DNA from: Streptomyces rugosispiralis
GTDB lineage: Bacteria; Actinomycetota; Actinomycetes; Streptomycetales; Streptomycetaceae
NCBI RefSeq assembly: GCF_024505145.1
Contig: NZ_JANIAA010000016.1
Location: forward strand, 62,001-126,000
Direction of reading: 5' to 3'
DNA length: 64,000 bases
Shown: in pieces, positions 42,921 to 50,960 of the stretch
Numbering within the stretch: the stretch's first letter is position 1
How the letters are laid out: each line of letters begins with the position of its first letter
Notes under the pieces: model-generated
The model's input: the letters and a program-made list of their open reading frames with translations, nothing else
Databases searched by the model: none
Told to the model about the DNA's origin: nothing
Position numbers and translations under genes: made by a program

Positions 42921-43532
42921 GTGCGGGCAGAGAGGGACGCACGTCTGCGCTCGGACGCGGCTGCGAACCGCGAGCGCATCCTGGAAGTGGCGCTGGCGGA
43001 GCTGACGCGCTCGGCGGACGTCCCGCTGAGCGCCATCGCGAAGAAGGCGGGCGTCGGGCAGGGCACCCTGTACCGCAACTTCCCCAGCCGCGAGGCCCTC
43101 GTTCTGGAGATCTACCGCCATGAGATGCGGCAGGTGGCGGACATCGCGGCCGAGCTGCTGCGCACCCGCGCGCCGGATCAGGCGCTGCGGGAGTGGATGG
43201 GGCACCTCGCCCGGTTCGCCATGACCAAGGCCGGTCTCGCCGACGCGCTGCACAAGGCCATCAGCGCCTCCTGCGGCCAGGAGAAACCGGGGCACGGCCA
43301 GATGACCGAGGCCGTGGCGCTCCTGCTGCGGGCCAACGAGGAGGTCGGCACCATCCGCCCGGACGTCACCACCGACGACTTCCTGCTCGCCATCGCCGGT
43401 CTGTGGCAGATCGGCCCCGGCCAGAACGGGCAGGCGCGTGCCCGGCGGCTTCTGGACCTGGTCATGGACGGGCTGCGCACGGGCGCGCCCGGGACGGCCG
43501 GGCCGGGGACGGCGGCCGACGGGGCGAGCTGA
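42921..43532 (+). CDS. TetR family regulator divergent from molybdenum hydroxylase operon
   Basis: 203 residues from a GTG with GGAAGGAGG upstream. The helix-turn-helix is NRERILEVALAELTR, then SAIAKKAGVGQGTLYRNFPSREAL, the pattern of the actinobacterial SCO-type TetR branch (TetR_C33-like) that often controls oxidoreductases. The C-terminal domain contains AISASCGQEKPG and ends in an Ala/Gly-rich tail. Divergent orientation and the twin 18-bp palindromes in the intergenic region make it the likely repressor of the operon and of itself. Confidence 0.94.
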   Translation: MRAERDARLRSDAAANRERILEVALAELTRSADVPLSAIAKKAGVGQGTLYRNFPSREALVLEIYRHEMRQVADIAAELLRTRAPDQALREWMGHLARFAMTKAGLADALHKAISASCGQEKPGHGQMTEAVALLLRANEEVGTIRPDVTTDDFLLAIAGLWQIGPGQNGQARARRLLDLVMDGLRTGAPGTAGPGTAADGAS

Positions 43533-43576
43533 GCCCGGCCGGGGACGGTGGCCGAGCCGACGGGCCGGGCCCGGCC

Positions 43577-43610
43577 GGAGGCCCCCGCCCGTCGGCGGGC
43601 GGGGGCCTCC
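43577..43610. terminator. Bidirectional terminator between TetR and Gfo/Idh genes
   Basis: A perfect 15-bp GC stem (43577-43591 with 43596-43610) with a TCGG tetraloop lies between convergent genes. Confidence 0.85.
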
Positions 43611-43632
43611 GTGGCGCGGGTTGTCTCGCGGA

Positions 43633-44481
43633 TCAGCCCGAGACCGGCAGCGCGGTACGCGGCCGGGGCGGGAACCCGGCGGCGCGGTAGCACGCGTCGA
43701 TCAGGGACATGGCGGTCAGCGCGTCCTCCGCGTCCAGCGGAAGCGGTGTGCCGTGCCGCAGGTGCGCGGCGTACGCGTCCAGTTGGTACGTGTACGAGGA
43801 GCGCCTGCCCAGCTCCTCGGTCCGCTCGCCCGCGGGCGTACGCACCACGATCCGGTCGTCCAGATGGGGCTGGACGAAGTTCATGGCCGTCGCCTCGCCC
43901 CGTGAGCCGGTCGCGTAGACCTCGGTGACCTCGCGGCCGGTGATCCAGCGGACGGTGTCGAAGTCGTGCACGGCGCAGTCGCGGAAGATGCCACCGGAGA
44001 CGGCCACATAGGCGGCCGGGGGCGGCTCGGGGTCCAGGGTGGTGGACCGGACGGTGTGCAACGGCCCGAGTTCACCGCCGACCACCGCCGCCCGCGCGGC
44101 CAGGTAACCGGGGTCGAAGCGCCGGTTGTAGCCGATCTGGACCGCCACCCCACTGCCCTCCACGGCGCGGAGGACATCGAGGCTCTCCCCGATCGTGCGC
44201 GCCACGGGCTTCTCGCAGAAGACCGGCACGCCCGCCCGCACGGCGGCGAGGATGAGCTCGGGGTGGGCGTCGGTGGCCGCGGCGATCACGACACCGTCCA
44301 CCCCGGTGGCGAGTACGGCCTCCGGCGAGTCGACCGCTTGGGCGCCGAAGCGCTCGGCGGCGGCGGTGGCGGCCGCGGCGACCGGGTCGGTGACCACGAG
44401 GGAGTCCACCGCGTCGAGCGTGGACAGGGTCTCGGCGTGGAAGCCGCCGATCCGGCCCAGGCCCATGATGCCGATACGCAT
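43633..44481 (-). CDS. Gfo/Idh/MocA family oxidoreductase (shortened)
   Basis: 282 residues. The NAD(P) motif GLGRIGGFHAETL is at the N-terminus, and the hallmark VFCEKPVARTIGESL (Lys) and HDFDTVRWITGREV (catalytic Asp/His region) are present. The family usually has 330-350 residues; here the C-terminal beta-sheet region between EVYATGSRGEATAMNF and RSSYTYQLDAYAAHL is about 50 residues shorter than usual, so the substrate sheet is reduced or an in-frame deletion has occurred. It is the last gene of a PhyH-SDR-Gfo/Idh operon. Myo-inositol or sugar dehydrogenase activity is typical of the family, but the substrate here is unknown. Confidence 0.88.
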   Translation of the reverse strand: MRIGIMGLGRIGGFHAETLSTLDAVDSLVVTDPVAAAATAAAERFGAQAVDSPEAVLATGVDGVVIAAATDAHPELILAAVRAGVPVFCEKPVARTIGESLDVLRAVEGSGVAVQIGYNRRFDPGYLAARAAVVGGELGPLHTVRSTTLDPEPPPAAYVAVSGGIFRDCAVHDFDTVRWITGREVTEVYATGSRGEATAMNFVQPHLDDRIVVRTPAGERTEELGRRSSYTYQLDAYAAHLRHGTPLPLDAEDALTAMSLIDACYRAAGFPPRPRTALPVSG

Positions 44482-44518
44482 GGGGAGTCGTTCCCTTTCT
44501 GATGGTGCGGGTGCTGAC

Positions 44519-44612
44519 GGTGTGGCTCGAGGGCGGTGTGGCTTGAGGGGCGTGGCTTGAGGGCGGAGTTTCTTCAGGGCGGTGTGGCTTCAGGGCGGTG
44601 TTCCTTCTGGCG
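44519..44612. repeat. Imperfect 16-bp tandem repeats between SDR and Gfo/Idh genes
   Basis: About six units related to GGTGTGGCTTGAGGGC (one is 14 bases) fill the gap between the two operon genes. They do not encode part of either protein. The array may have grown by slippage and could affect mRNA processing. Confidence 0.7.
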
Positions 44613-44622
44613 ATGCGGTGGG

Positions 44623-45441
44623 TCAGCCGAGCCCGCCGAGCACGATCTGGTCCCAGTCGATGACCGAGCCGGTGACGACCCCGCTGCGATCGGACAGGAG
44701 GAGGACGACGAAATCGGCGATCTCGTCCACCTGCCCCAGCTTGCCCATCGGCTGGGCGCGGGCCGCCTCCTCGCGCCAGTCGTCGCCCGCGCCGTGGAAG
44801 GCGCGCTGGATGGCGTCCTCGCCCTCGGTGTCGGTCCAGCCCAGGTTCAGGCCGTTGACGCGGACGCGGTCCCAGCGGTGGGCGTGGGCGGCGTTGCGGG
44901 TCAGGCCCGCGAGCCCGGCCTTCGCGGCGGAGTACGGCGCCAGGAACGGATATCCGCCGTGTGCGCAGTTGGAGATGATGTTGACGATGGTGCCCGGGGC
45001 CTTCCTGGCGACCATGTCGGCGACGGCGGCCTGCATGGCGAAGAACGGGGCGCGCAGATTGATCGCGACATGCGCGTCGAAGAGTTCGGGCGTGGTGTCA
45101 AGCAGCGTCCCGCGCGAGGTGAGCCCGGCGGAGTTGACCAGGCAGTCGATCCTGCCATGGGCCGCCACCACCTGTTCCACGCTGCCGCGCGCCTGCGCGG
45201 GATCGGCCAGGTCGGCGCGGAGGAAGGCGGCGCTGGCTCCCTGGGCGGCGAGCTCCCCGGCCAGCGACTCACCGGCGTCGGGGCGGCGTCCGGTGAAGGC
45301 CACCGTGGCCCCTTCGCGGGCGGCGGCGCGGACGATGCCCGCGCCGATTCCCTGGCTGCCCCCGTTGACCAGGACGATCTTGTCCTGCAACAGTCCCGTC
45401 TTGTCCTGCGACAGTCCCAACTTGTCCTGCGACAGTCCCAT
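44623..45441 (-). CDS. Short-chain dehydrogenase/reductase with N-terminal heptapeptide repeats
   Basis: 272 residues. The Rossmann motif NGGSQGIGAGI (usual TGxxxGIG with Asn first), LVNSAG and the catalytic IISNCAHGG with PYSAAKAG (YxxxK) identify a classical SDR. Before the Rossmann fold lie three tandem copies of a GLSQDKx heptapeptide, encoded by a 21-bp repeat at 45379-45441, which is not a family feature. The C-terminal segment VTGSVIDWDQIVLGGLG is typical. The gene lies 16 bases after the PhyH gene in an operon with it, probably oxidising or reducing the hydroxylated product. Confidence 0.92.
   Translation of the reverse strand: MGLSQDKLGLSQDKTGLLQDKIVLVNGGSQGIGAGIVRAAAREGATVAFTGRRPDAGESLAGELAAQGASAAFLRADLADPAQARGSVEQVVAAHGRIDCLVNSAGLTSRGTLLDTTPELFDAHVAINLRAPFFAMQAAVADMVARKAPGTIVNIISNCAHGGYPFLAPYSAAKAGLAGLTRNAAHAHRWDRVRVNGLNLGWTDTEGEDAIQRAFHGAGDDWREEAARAQPMGKLGQVDEIADFVVLLLSDRSGVVTGSVIDWDQIVLGGLG
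45379..45441 (-). repeat. Three 21-bp tandem repeats at the start of the SDR gene
   Basis: Units at 45379-45399, 45400-45420 and 45421-45441 differ at only a few bases and encode three heptapeptides of the type GLSQDK-x. As 21 is a multiple of three, copy number changes keep the frame. Confidence 0.9.
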
Positions 45442-45457
45442 CAGCGGTCCGTCTCCT

Positions 45458-46642
45458 TCAGCTCTGGCGGCGCTCGGCGCCGGCCCGCAGTTCCGTACGC
45501 AGGGTCTCCGGCGTCCAGTCCCGCTCCAGGGCGCGCCAGAGGGTGTCGGCCTGGGAGTCCGGGGCGAGGCCGCCGACCGGCGGGTCGAGGTCGAGGTTGG
45601 TGGGGAAGGGGTAGCCCTCGGCGCAGGCCGCGACGACGTTGTGCAGCCAGTGCTCGGTGGCGCCTTCGGCCTTGCGCCGCCGCAGTACGGGGAAGACGGC
45701 GTTGGCCACCGCCTCGCGGTCGACGGTCTCCATGGCGCGGCCGAAGGCGGAGGAGATCTGCAGCAGGTTCGCCATCCGCCGGATGTCCGTGGACCGGTTG
45801 TGTCCGGCGGCGTGGAAGAGCGCGGGGTTGAAGAAGACCGCGTCGCCCGCCTCCAGCGGCAACTGGACGTGGTGCTCGGCGAAGTAGGCCATGAACTCCG
45901 GGCGGCGCCAGGCCAGATAGCCGGGCTCGTACGCTTGCGAGTACGGCAGATAGAGCGTCGGGCCTGACTCGACCGGCATGGCGCAGTGGGCGACCGCGCC
46001 CTGGAGGGTCAGCGCGGGGGAGAGCCGGTGGACATGGGCGGGATAGGCCGCGGCCCGCGCCTCGGAGAGGAAGCCGAGGTGGTAGTCGCGGTGCACGCTC
46101 TGGGCCGCGCCACCCGGGTTGACCTGGTTGATCTGTGAGGTGACCTGGTAGCCGGGGCCGAGCCAGGCGGTGGCCACGAGGGCGATGAGGTCGTTGGCGT
46201 AGTAGTCGGCGAAGACCTCCGGTGCGCTCAGGGCCAGCTTCTCCAGCGCGTTCCACACCCGGTCGTTGGCGCCGGGCTTGGCGAAGTGGTCACCGCGGGC
46301 GGCGCCCGCCGCCCGTTCCCGCTCGATCAGCGCCGTGAACGCCTCGGTGGCCCGGTCCAGGACCGACACGTCGGGGAAGGCGCCCTTGAACACCACGATG
46401 CCGGGGCCGTCCAGCAGGGCGTGGACCAGTTCCGCCTGCGCCTCCCGGCGGCCGGACACCGTGGCGGCCCGGGCCCGCAGGCGGTCCCCGTCGTAGACGG
46501 GGACATGTTGCTCCACGGCGTCGGCACCGGGGTGGTCGGCGGGGTCGGTGGTCCGCTCGACCAGGGCGCGGAAGGCGTCGAGGGAGCAGTCGGCCTCACT
46601 GAGCCAGGCATGAGACCTCGGAGCGATGAGCGGCATTGCCAT
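45458..46642 (-). CDS. Phytanoyl-CoA dioxygenase (PhyH) family Fe(II)/2-oxoglutarate enzyme
   Basis: 394 residues. The iron-binding HxD is in SVHRDYHLGF, the distal His in FNPALFHAAGHNRS and the 2-oxoglutarate Arg in STDIRRMANLLQIS, all in PhyH order. It is longer than EctD-type members, with an N-terminal helical extension (about 1-100) and a C-terminal region. The ATG has GGAAGGA upstream. It is the first gene of a minus-strand operon with an SDR and a Gfo/Idh enzyme, divergent from a LacI regulator. The trio would hydroxylate a small molecule and then oxidise it; the substrate is unknown. Confidence 0.9.
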   Translation of the reverse strand: MAMPLIAPRSHAWLSEADCSLDAFRALVERTTDPADHPGADAVEQHVPVYDGDRLRARAATVSGRREAQAELVHALLDGPGIVVFKGAFPDVSVLDRATEAFTALIERERAAGAARGDHFAKPGANDRVWNALEKLALSAPEVFADYYANDLIALVATAWLGPGYQVTSQINQVNPGGAAQSVHRDYHLGFLSEARAAAYPAHVHRLSPALTLQGAVAHCAMPVESGPTLYLPYSQAYEPGYLAWRRPEFMAYFAEHHVQLPLEAGDAVFFNPALFHAAGHNRSTDIRRMANLLQISSAFGRAMETVDREAVANAVFPVLRRRKAEGATEHWLHNVVAACAEGYPFPTNLDLDPPVGGLAPDSQADTLWRALERDWTPETLRTELRAGAERRQS

Positions 46643-46681
46643 CCGATCCTTCCCGTGGGCTGCGGCTTTCTGTCAGTGTTG

Positions 46682-46695
46682 TGATCGGCCGAGCA
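46682..46695. promoter_or_regulatory. Candidate LacI operator between PhyH and LacI genes
   Basis: TGATCGGCCGAGCA is a near-perfect palindrome (12 of 14 positions symmetric) centred in the 103-base gap between the divergent genes. Its length and central symmetry fit LacI-family sites. Confidence 0.5.
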
Positions 46696-46745
46696 TCGGG
46701 CAATCCTCAGCAGCCCATCAAAAACCCCTCAAGGGAGGCGCGCCG

Positions 46746-47786
46746 ATGGCCCATCCGTATCCCATCCGGGAGATCGCCAGACAGGCCGGTCTGAGCGAGG
46801 CCACCGTCGACCGGGTGCTGAACGACCGGGGCGGGGTGCGCGAAAGCACCGCCCGGGAGGTCCACCAGGCCGTCAAGGACCTGGACCGGCAGCGCACCCA
46901 GGTCCGCATCGGCGGCCGCACCTTCATGATCGACATCGTGATGCGGGCCCCCGAGCGCTTCTCCTCGGCGGTCCGCGCCGCCCTGGAGGCGGAGCTGCCC
47001 TCGCTGCGCCCGGCGGTGATGCGGTCGCGCTTCCACTTCCGCGAGACCGGTCCGGTGGAGGAGCTGATCGCCGCGCTGGACCGCATCGCCCAGCGCGGCG
47101 GCTGCCAGGGGATCGTCCTGAAGGCGCCCGACGTACCCGAGGTCACGGCGGCCGTCGGCCGCCTGGCGGCCGTTGGCATACCGGTCGTGACCCTGGTGAC
47201 CGACCTGCCCAGCAGCGCCCGCCGGTCCTACGTCGGCATCGACAACCGCGCCGCCGGAGCCACCGCCGCGTACCTCATGGGCCAGTGGCTCGGCGACCGC
47301 CCCGGCAATGTGCTCACCACCATCAGCCGGGGGTTCTTCCGGGGTGAGGAGGAGCGCGAGATGGGCTTCCGCGGCGCCCTGCGCAACGCACACCCCGGGC
47401 GCACGCTCGTCGAGGTCACCGACAGCGACGGTCTGGACGCCACCCAGCGCGACCTGGTCCTGCGGGCGCTGCGACGCGATCCGGACATCCGGGCGGTCTA
47501 CTCGATGGGCGGCGGCAACACCGCGACGATCCAGGCCTTCGAGGAACTCGGCCGAGGCTACGAGGTGTTCATCGCCCACGACCTCGACCACGACAACACC
47601 CGGCTGCTGCGCGAGCGGCGGCTGTCCGCGGTGCTCCACCACGACCTGCGCCAGGACATGCGCCGCGCCTGCCAGATCATCATGCGGGCGCACGGAGCCC
47701 TCCCCGACGACGGCCCCTCCCTGCCCTCGCCCATCCAGGTCGTCACGCCGTACAACATGCCGCCCGACGCCGTCCGAGACGCCTGA
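46746..47786 (+). CDS. LacI family transcriptional regulator
   Basis: 346 residues; ATG chosen for the GGGAGG upstream. The N-terminal DNA-binding head reads IREIARQAGLSEATVDRVLNDRGGVRES, followed by a hinge helix and a periplasmic-binding-protein-like sensor domain (about 60-340) with FMIDIVMRAPERF, GIDNRAAGATAAYLMGQWL and VYSMGGGNTATIQAF. The TVDRVLN head is the CatR-like variant often linked to sugar or polyol operons. It is divergent from the PhyH-SDR-Gfo/Idh operon and is probably its repressor. Confidence 0.94.
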   Translation: MAHPYPIREIARQAGLSEATVDRVLNDRGGVRESTAREVHQAVKDLDRQRTQVRIGGRTFMIDIVMRAPERFSSAVRAALEAELPSLRPAVMRSRFHFRETGPVEELIAALDRIAQRGGCQGIVLKAPDVPEVTAAVGRLAAVGIPVVTLVTDLPSSARRSYVGIDNRAAGATAAYLMGQWLGDRPGNVLTTISRGFFRGEEEREMGFRGALRNAHPGRTLVEVTDSDGLDATQRDLVLRALRRDPDIRAVYSMGGGNTATIQAFEELGRGYEVFIAHDLDHDNTRLLRERRLSAVLHHDLRQDMRRACQIIMRAHGALPDDGPSLPSPIQVVTPYNMPPDAVRDA

Positions 47787-47945
47787 TCGCGGCACCTTCC
47801 CGGCACCCGTCGGCACTCTCCGGCCTCCTTGGCGAGATCCCGTTGAACCATGTCACTCGTGCCACTGGGAGCCGTTTCCGCCCTCGCATAGCGTCGGAGA
47901 AGGGCCAGACGGACTGGCCATCACCGCATATGAGGGAACATTCTC

Positions 47946-48641
47946 ATGCTCGCCCAGATCGTTCTGTTCGACGGCTTCGACCTCCTCGACGTGCTCGCCC
48001 CCTTCGAAGTGCTGCACGCCGGTGGCATGGCTTCCGGAGGAGCGCTGCGCGCGGAGCTGGTGTCCGCCGAGGGGCCACGTGAGGTGGTGAGCGGGGTCGG
48101 CGGCGTACCGCTGCGCGCCACGGCCGCCCTGGATCCGACGAGGGCGGACCTGGTGGTGGTCCCCGGTGCCGCCGGCCGTGTCGGCGAGCCCGGCGAGGTC
48201 CCCGACCGCGACGCGGACGCGGACGCGGGCGAGTGGCGGGAGGACGAACTCATCCCCGTCCTGCTGGGCCGCACCCTGAACACCGGCCTGCCGGGGCTGC
48301 TGAAGGCCGCCATGGACCGCCCGGAGGTGACCGTCGCCACGGTGTGCGGCGGCTCGCTCGTGTTGGCCATGGCCGGTCTGCTGGAGGGCCGCTACGCCAC
48401 CACCCACCACATGGGCCTGGACATGCTGGACGCCACCGGCGTCAACGTGATCAGGGCCCGGGTCGTCGACGACGGCGACCTCGTCACCGGCGCCGGTGTC
48501 ACCTCCGGACTCGATCTGGGCCTGTACCTGCTGGAGCGCGAACTGGGGCCGCGGATCGCCCACGCCGTCGAGGAACTGTTCGCCTACGAGCGCCGTGGCA
48601 CCCCCTGGCGCCACCACGGCCCGTCGCCCGTCGCCCTGTGA
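47946..48641 (+). CDS. DJ-1/PfpI family protein (isonitrile hydratase-like)
   Basis: 231 residues. The N-terminal IVLFDGFDLLDVLAPFEVLH is the family's substrate-pocket strand-helix with Asp/Glu, and the nucleophile elbow Cys is in VATVCGGSLVLAMAGLL. Members include InhA-type isonitrile hydratases and the amidase-like domains of AraC regulators; there is no DNA-binding part here. GAGGGA lies eight bases before the ATG. The following small gene starts 53 bases later and may be co-transcribed. Activity is not assignable beyond family. Confidence 0.88.
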   Translation: MLAQIVLFDGFDLLDVLAPFEVLHAGGMASGGALRAELVSAEGPREVVSGVGGVPLRATAALDPTRADLVVVPGAAGRVGEPGEVPDRDADADAGEWREDELIPVLLGRTLNTGLPGLLKAAMDRPEVTVATVCGGSLVLAMAGLLEGRYATTHHMGLDMLDATGVNVIRARVVDDGDLVTGAGVTSGLDLGLYLLERELGPRIAHAVEELFAYERRGTPWRHHGPSPVAL

Positions 48642-48694
48642 CCACACCGCCCCACCGCCATCCGCCCCAACCCACCGTGAGGAAGCACACCACC

Positions 48695-49027
48695 ATGTCC
48701 GTTGCGGACTCCGTCGAAGGCACCTGGGACCTGACCATCTCCACACCCATCGGCCGGATCAAGGCCGTGGTCGAACTCCGCGACGAGGGCGGCGCCCTGA
48801 CCGGTACGGCCCACGGTGCGGGAGAGGAGGTCCCACTGGCCGATGTGGCGCTCGACGGCGACCGGCTCACCTGGCGGCAGGCCATCACCAAGCCGATGCG
48901 GCTGAACCTCGCGTTCACGATGACCGTCGAGGGCGAGACGATGACCGGCACCTCCAAGGCCGGGCGACTGCCCTCCTCCAAGGTCACCGGACAGCGCCGC
49001 ACCGTCCCCGTGGCAGCGGAGAGCTGA
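48695..49027 (+). CDS. Small beta-rich protein of unknown function
   Basis: 110 residues, with GAGGAAG ten bases upstream. The sequence alternates short beta-strands (GTWDLTISTPIGRIKAVVELRD split over 8-29, GALTGTAHG, LTWRQAI, LAFTMTVEGETMTGTSKAG), which suggests a small lipocalin-like barrel. There is no signal peptide and no Cys. It follows the DJ-1/PfpI gene on the same strand and may be in one operon with it. I do not recognise a named family. Confidence 0.8.
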   Translation: MSVADSVEGTWDLTISTPIGRIKAVVELRDEGGALTGTAHGAGEEVPLADVALDGDRLTWRQAITKPMRLNLAFTMTVEGETMTGTSKAGRLPSSKVTGQRRTVPVAAES

Positions 49028-49039
49028 CCGAACGCGCCT

Positions 49040-49074
49040 GTGAGGGAACCGGGCCGATGACCCGGTTCCCTCAC
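49040..49074. terminator. Bidirectional terminator
   Basis: A perfect 14-bp stem (49040-49053 with 49061-49074) with a 7-base loop follows the 110-residue protein gene, in the gap facing the convergent transporter operon. Confidence 0.8.
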
Positions 49075-49185
49075 GCGTTCCCCGGCCGGCGGCGCACCGC
49101 GAGGTGTTCGCGCGGCGCGTTCGCTCGTTCGGGCGGCAATCGCGAGACCGTCTGGGTCGGCATATCGCCCATCGATCACTTCATG

Positions 49186-49902
49186 TCAGACGAACTGCTG
49201 GACCACCAGCACGGTCGCGCCCGCCACCGCGAGCACCATGGCGACGGCCCTGGTGCGCCGCATGTCCAGCCGGCTCGACAGCGGGCGGGCCAGCAGCACC
49301 CCGATCGCCGCGGCCGGGGCCAGCAGGGCGGTGTGCCACAGGCTGTACGTGTGCACCGCCCCCGTCGCCGCCAGGGTGGCCAGGCTCATCACCGAACCGG
49401 CCAGGAAGAACCCGCTCATCGTGGCGCGCAGCCGCGGTCCGCTCAGCCGCTGCCAGACCATGGCCATCGGCGGCCCCCCGATGGCGGTCGCCGTGCCCAT
49501 CAGCCCCGACATCAGACCGGCCAGCAGCACCGACCGCCGCCTCGGCGCGGGCACGAAGCCGCGCAGGCTCACCGCCACGCCCGTGAGGACGACCGCCGCC
49601 ACGAGGAGGGCGAGATACCGGGCGGGCAACACGGCCACCAGCGCCGCGCCGCCCAGCACCCCCGGTACCCGGCCGACCAGCGCCCACCCCGCGCCCCGCA
49701 GGTCCAGATGGCCGCCCTCCAGCACCAGCACCGCGGCCGTGACCCCGGTGGCGAGCAGCAGGACCACCACCGGGGTGAGCGACGGGTCGAAGATCGCGAT
49801 CACCGGGGCGGCCAGCAGGCCGAGCCCGAAGCCGATGGCGACCTGGAGCAGCGCCCCGACCGCCACCGTGATGAAGAGCAGGGTGAACTCCGGCGAGCTC
49901 AT
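49186..49902 (-). CDS. TauE/SafE (sulfite exporter) family permease
   Basis: 238 residues with about eight transmembrane segments. The N-terminal half (ALLQVAIGFGLGLLAAPVIAI) and the later GLMSGLMGTATAIGGPPMAMVW are the two repeats of the family, each with the characteristic G-x-GGG/GGPP-type loop. Members export sulfite, sulfoacetate or other small organic anions. It is the last gene of the peptide-type ABC operon, with its ATG overlapping the stop of the second ATPase (ATGA). This tight coupling suggests an anionic product of the imported compound is exported. Confidence 0.9.
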   Translation of the reverse strand: MSSPEFTLLFITVAVGALLQVAIGFGLGLLAAPVIAIFDPSLTPVVVLLLATGVTAAVLVLEGGHLDLRGAGWALVGRVPGVLGGAALVAVLPARYLALLVAAVVLTGVAVSLRGFVPAPRRRSVLLAGLMSGLMGTATAIGGPPMAMVWQRLSGPRLRATMSGFFLAGSVMSLATLAATGAVHTYSLWHTALLAPAAAIGVLLARPLSSRLDMRRTRAVAMVLAVAGATVLVVQQFV

Positions 49903-50960
49903 GCTTCCGCCGGCCCGGCGGCCAGCGGGAAGTGGCACAGGCCCGCATGCGGCTCCGGCCCGGTGTCCGCCGTGCCGTCGCGGATCACGACAGGCGGAGC
50001 GAGTTCGGCACACCGGGCCTCGCTCTTCCAGCAGCGGGTGCGGAACCGGCAGCCCGACGGGATGTCGTACGGGGACGGGATCTCCCCGCGCAGCTGGATC
50101 TCGTCGTCCTGGGCCTGCCCGGAGACGTCGAGGGTGGGCGCGGCGGACATCAGGGCGGCGGTGTAGGGATGCACGGGCCGGTCGAAGACGTCCTCGGTGG
50201 GGCCCTGCTCGATGACCTTGCCCAGGTACATCACCGTCACCCGGTCGGAGACATGCCTGACCACGGAGAGGTCATGGGAGATGAAGACGTAGGAGACACC
50301 CAGCCGCTCCCGCAACTCGGAGAGCACATTGAGCACTTGGGCCTGCACCGACAGATCGAGCGCGGACACCGGCTCGTCGCACACGATGAGGTCGGGGTCG
50401 AGCGCCAGCGCGCGGGCGATGCCGATGCGCTGCCGCTGCCCGCCGGAGAACTCGTTCGGATACCGGTGGGCGTCGCTCTCCCGCAGTCCGACGAGGGACA
50501 GCAGCTCACGCACCCGCCGCTCCCGCGCCTGTGCCGTGGGCACGATGTCGCGGTGGGTGCGCCACGGCTCGCCGATGAGGTCGGCCGCGGACATCCGGGC
50601 GTTGAGCGAGGCGAAGGGGTCCTGGAACACCATCTGCACCCGGCGCCGCCAGGCCAGCAGCTCCTTGCCCCTGAGAGTGAACGGATCAATGCCGTCGAAG
50701 CGCACGGTGCCCGAGTCCGGCCGCTCCAGCCCGAGCACCACCCTGGCCAGGGTCGACTTGCCACATCCGGACTCGCCCACCAGCCCGAGCGTCTGCCCGC
50801 GCTCGACCCGCACATCGACGCCGTCGAGCGCGGTCAGGCGCCGGCGGCCCTGGCCGAACGACTTGGTCACGCCGCGTACCTCGAGCAGCGGCGGGGGAGT
50901 GGCCGGGCCATCGGCCCGCGGCCCGGTGGCGGTGGCGTCGGTGAGGGGCGTCTCAGGCAC
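49899..50960 (-). CDS. Peptide/nickel-type ABC transporter ATPase (OppF/DppF-like)
   Basis: 353 residues from a GTG that overlaps the end of the preceding ATPase gene. Walker A GESGCGKST, Q-loop MVFQDPFASLNARM, signature SGGQRQRIGIARAL and Walker B LIVCDEPVSALD are intact. The C-terminal oligopeptide-transporter extension with SGCRFRTRCWKSEARCAE carries the Cys pattern that binds an Fe-S cluster or metal in Opp/Dpp ATPases. It pairs with the OppD-like ATPase to power the permease. Confidence 0.96.
   Translation of the reverse strand: MPETPLTDATATGPRADGPATPPPLLEVRGVTKSFGQGRRRLTALDGVDVRVERGQTLGLVGESGCGKSTLARVVLGLERPDSGTVRFDGIDPFTLRGKELLAWRRRVQMVFQDPFASLNARMSAADLIGEPWRTHRDIVPTAQARERRVRELLSLVGLRESDAHRYPNEFSGGQRQRIGIARALALDPDLIVCDEPVSALDLSVQAQVLNVLSELRERLGVSYVFISHDLSVVRHVSDRVTVMYLGKVIEQGPTEDVFDRPVHPYTAALMSAAPTLDVSGQAQDDEIQLRGEIPSPYDIPSGCRFRTRCWKSEARCAELAPPVVIRDGTADTGPEPHAGLCHFPLAAGPAEA

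Noticed and set aside
44519..44612. Small RNA or CRISPR-like element
   Set aside because: Units abut with no unique spacers and no promoter is apparent; treated as degenerate tandem repeats.
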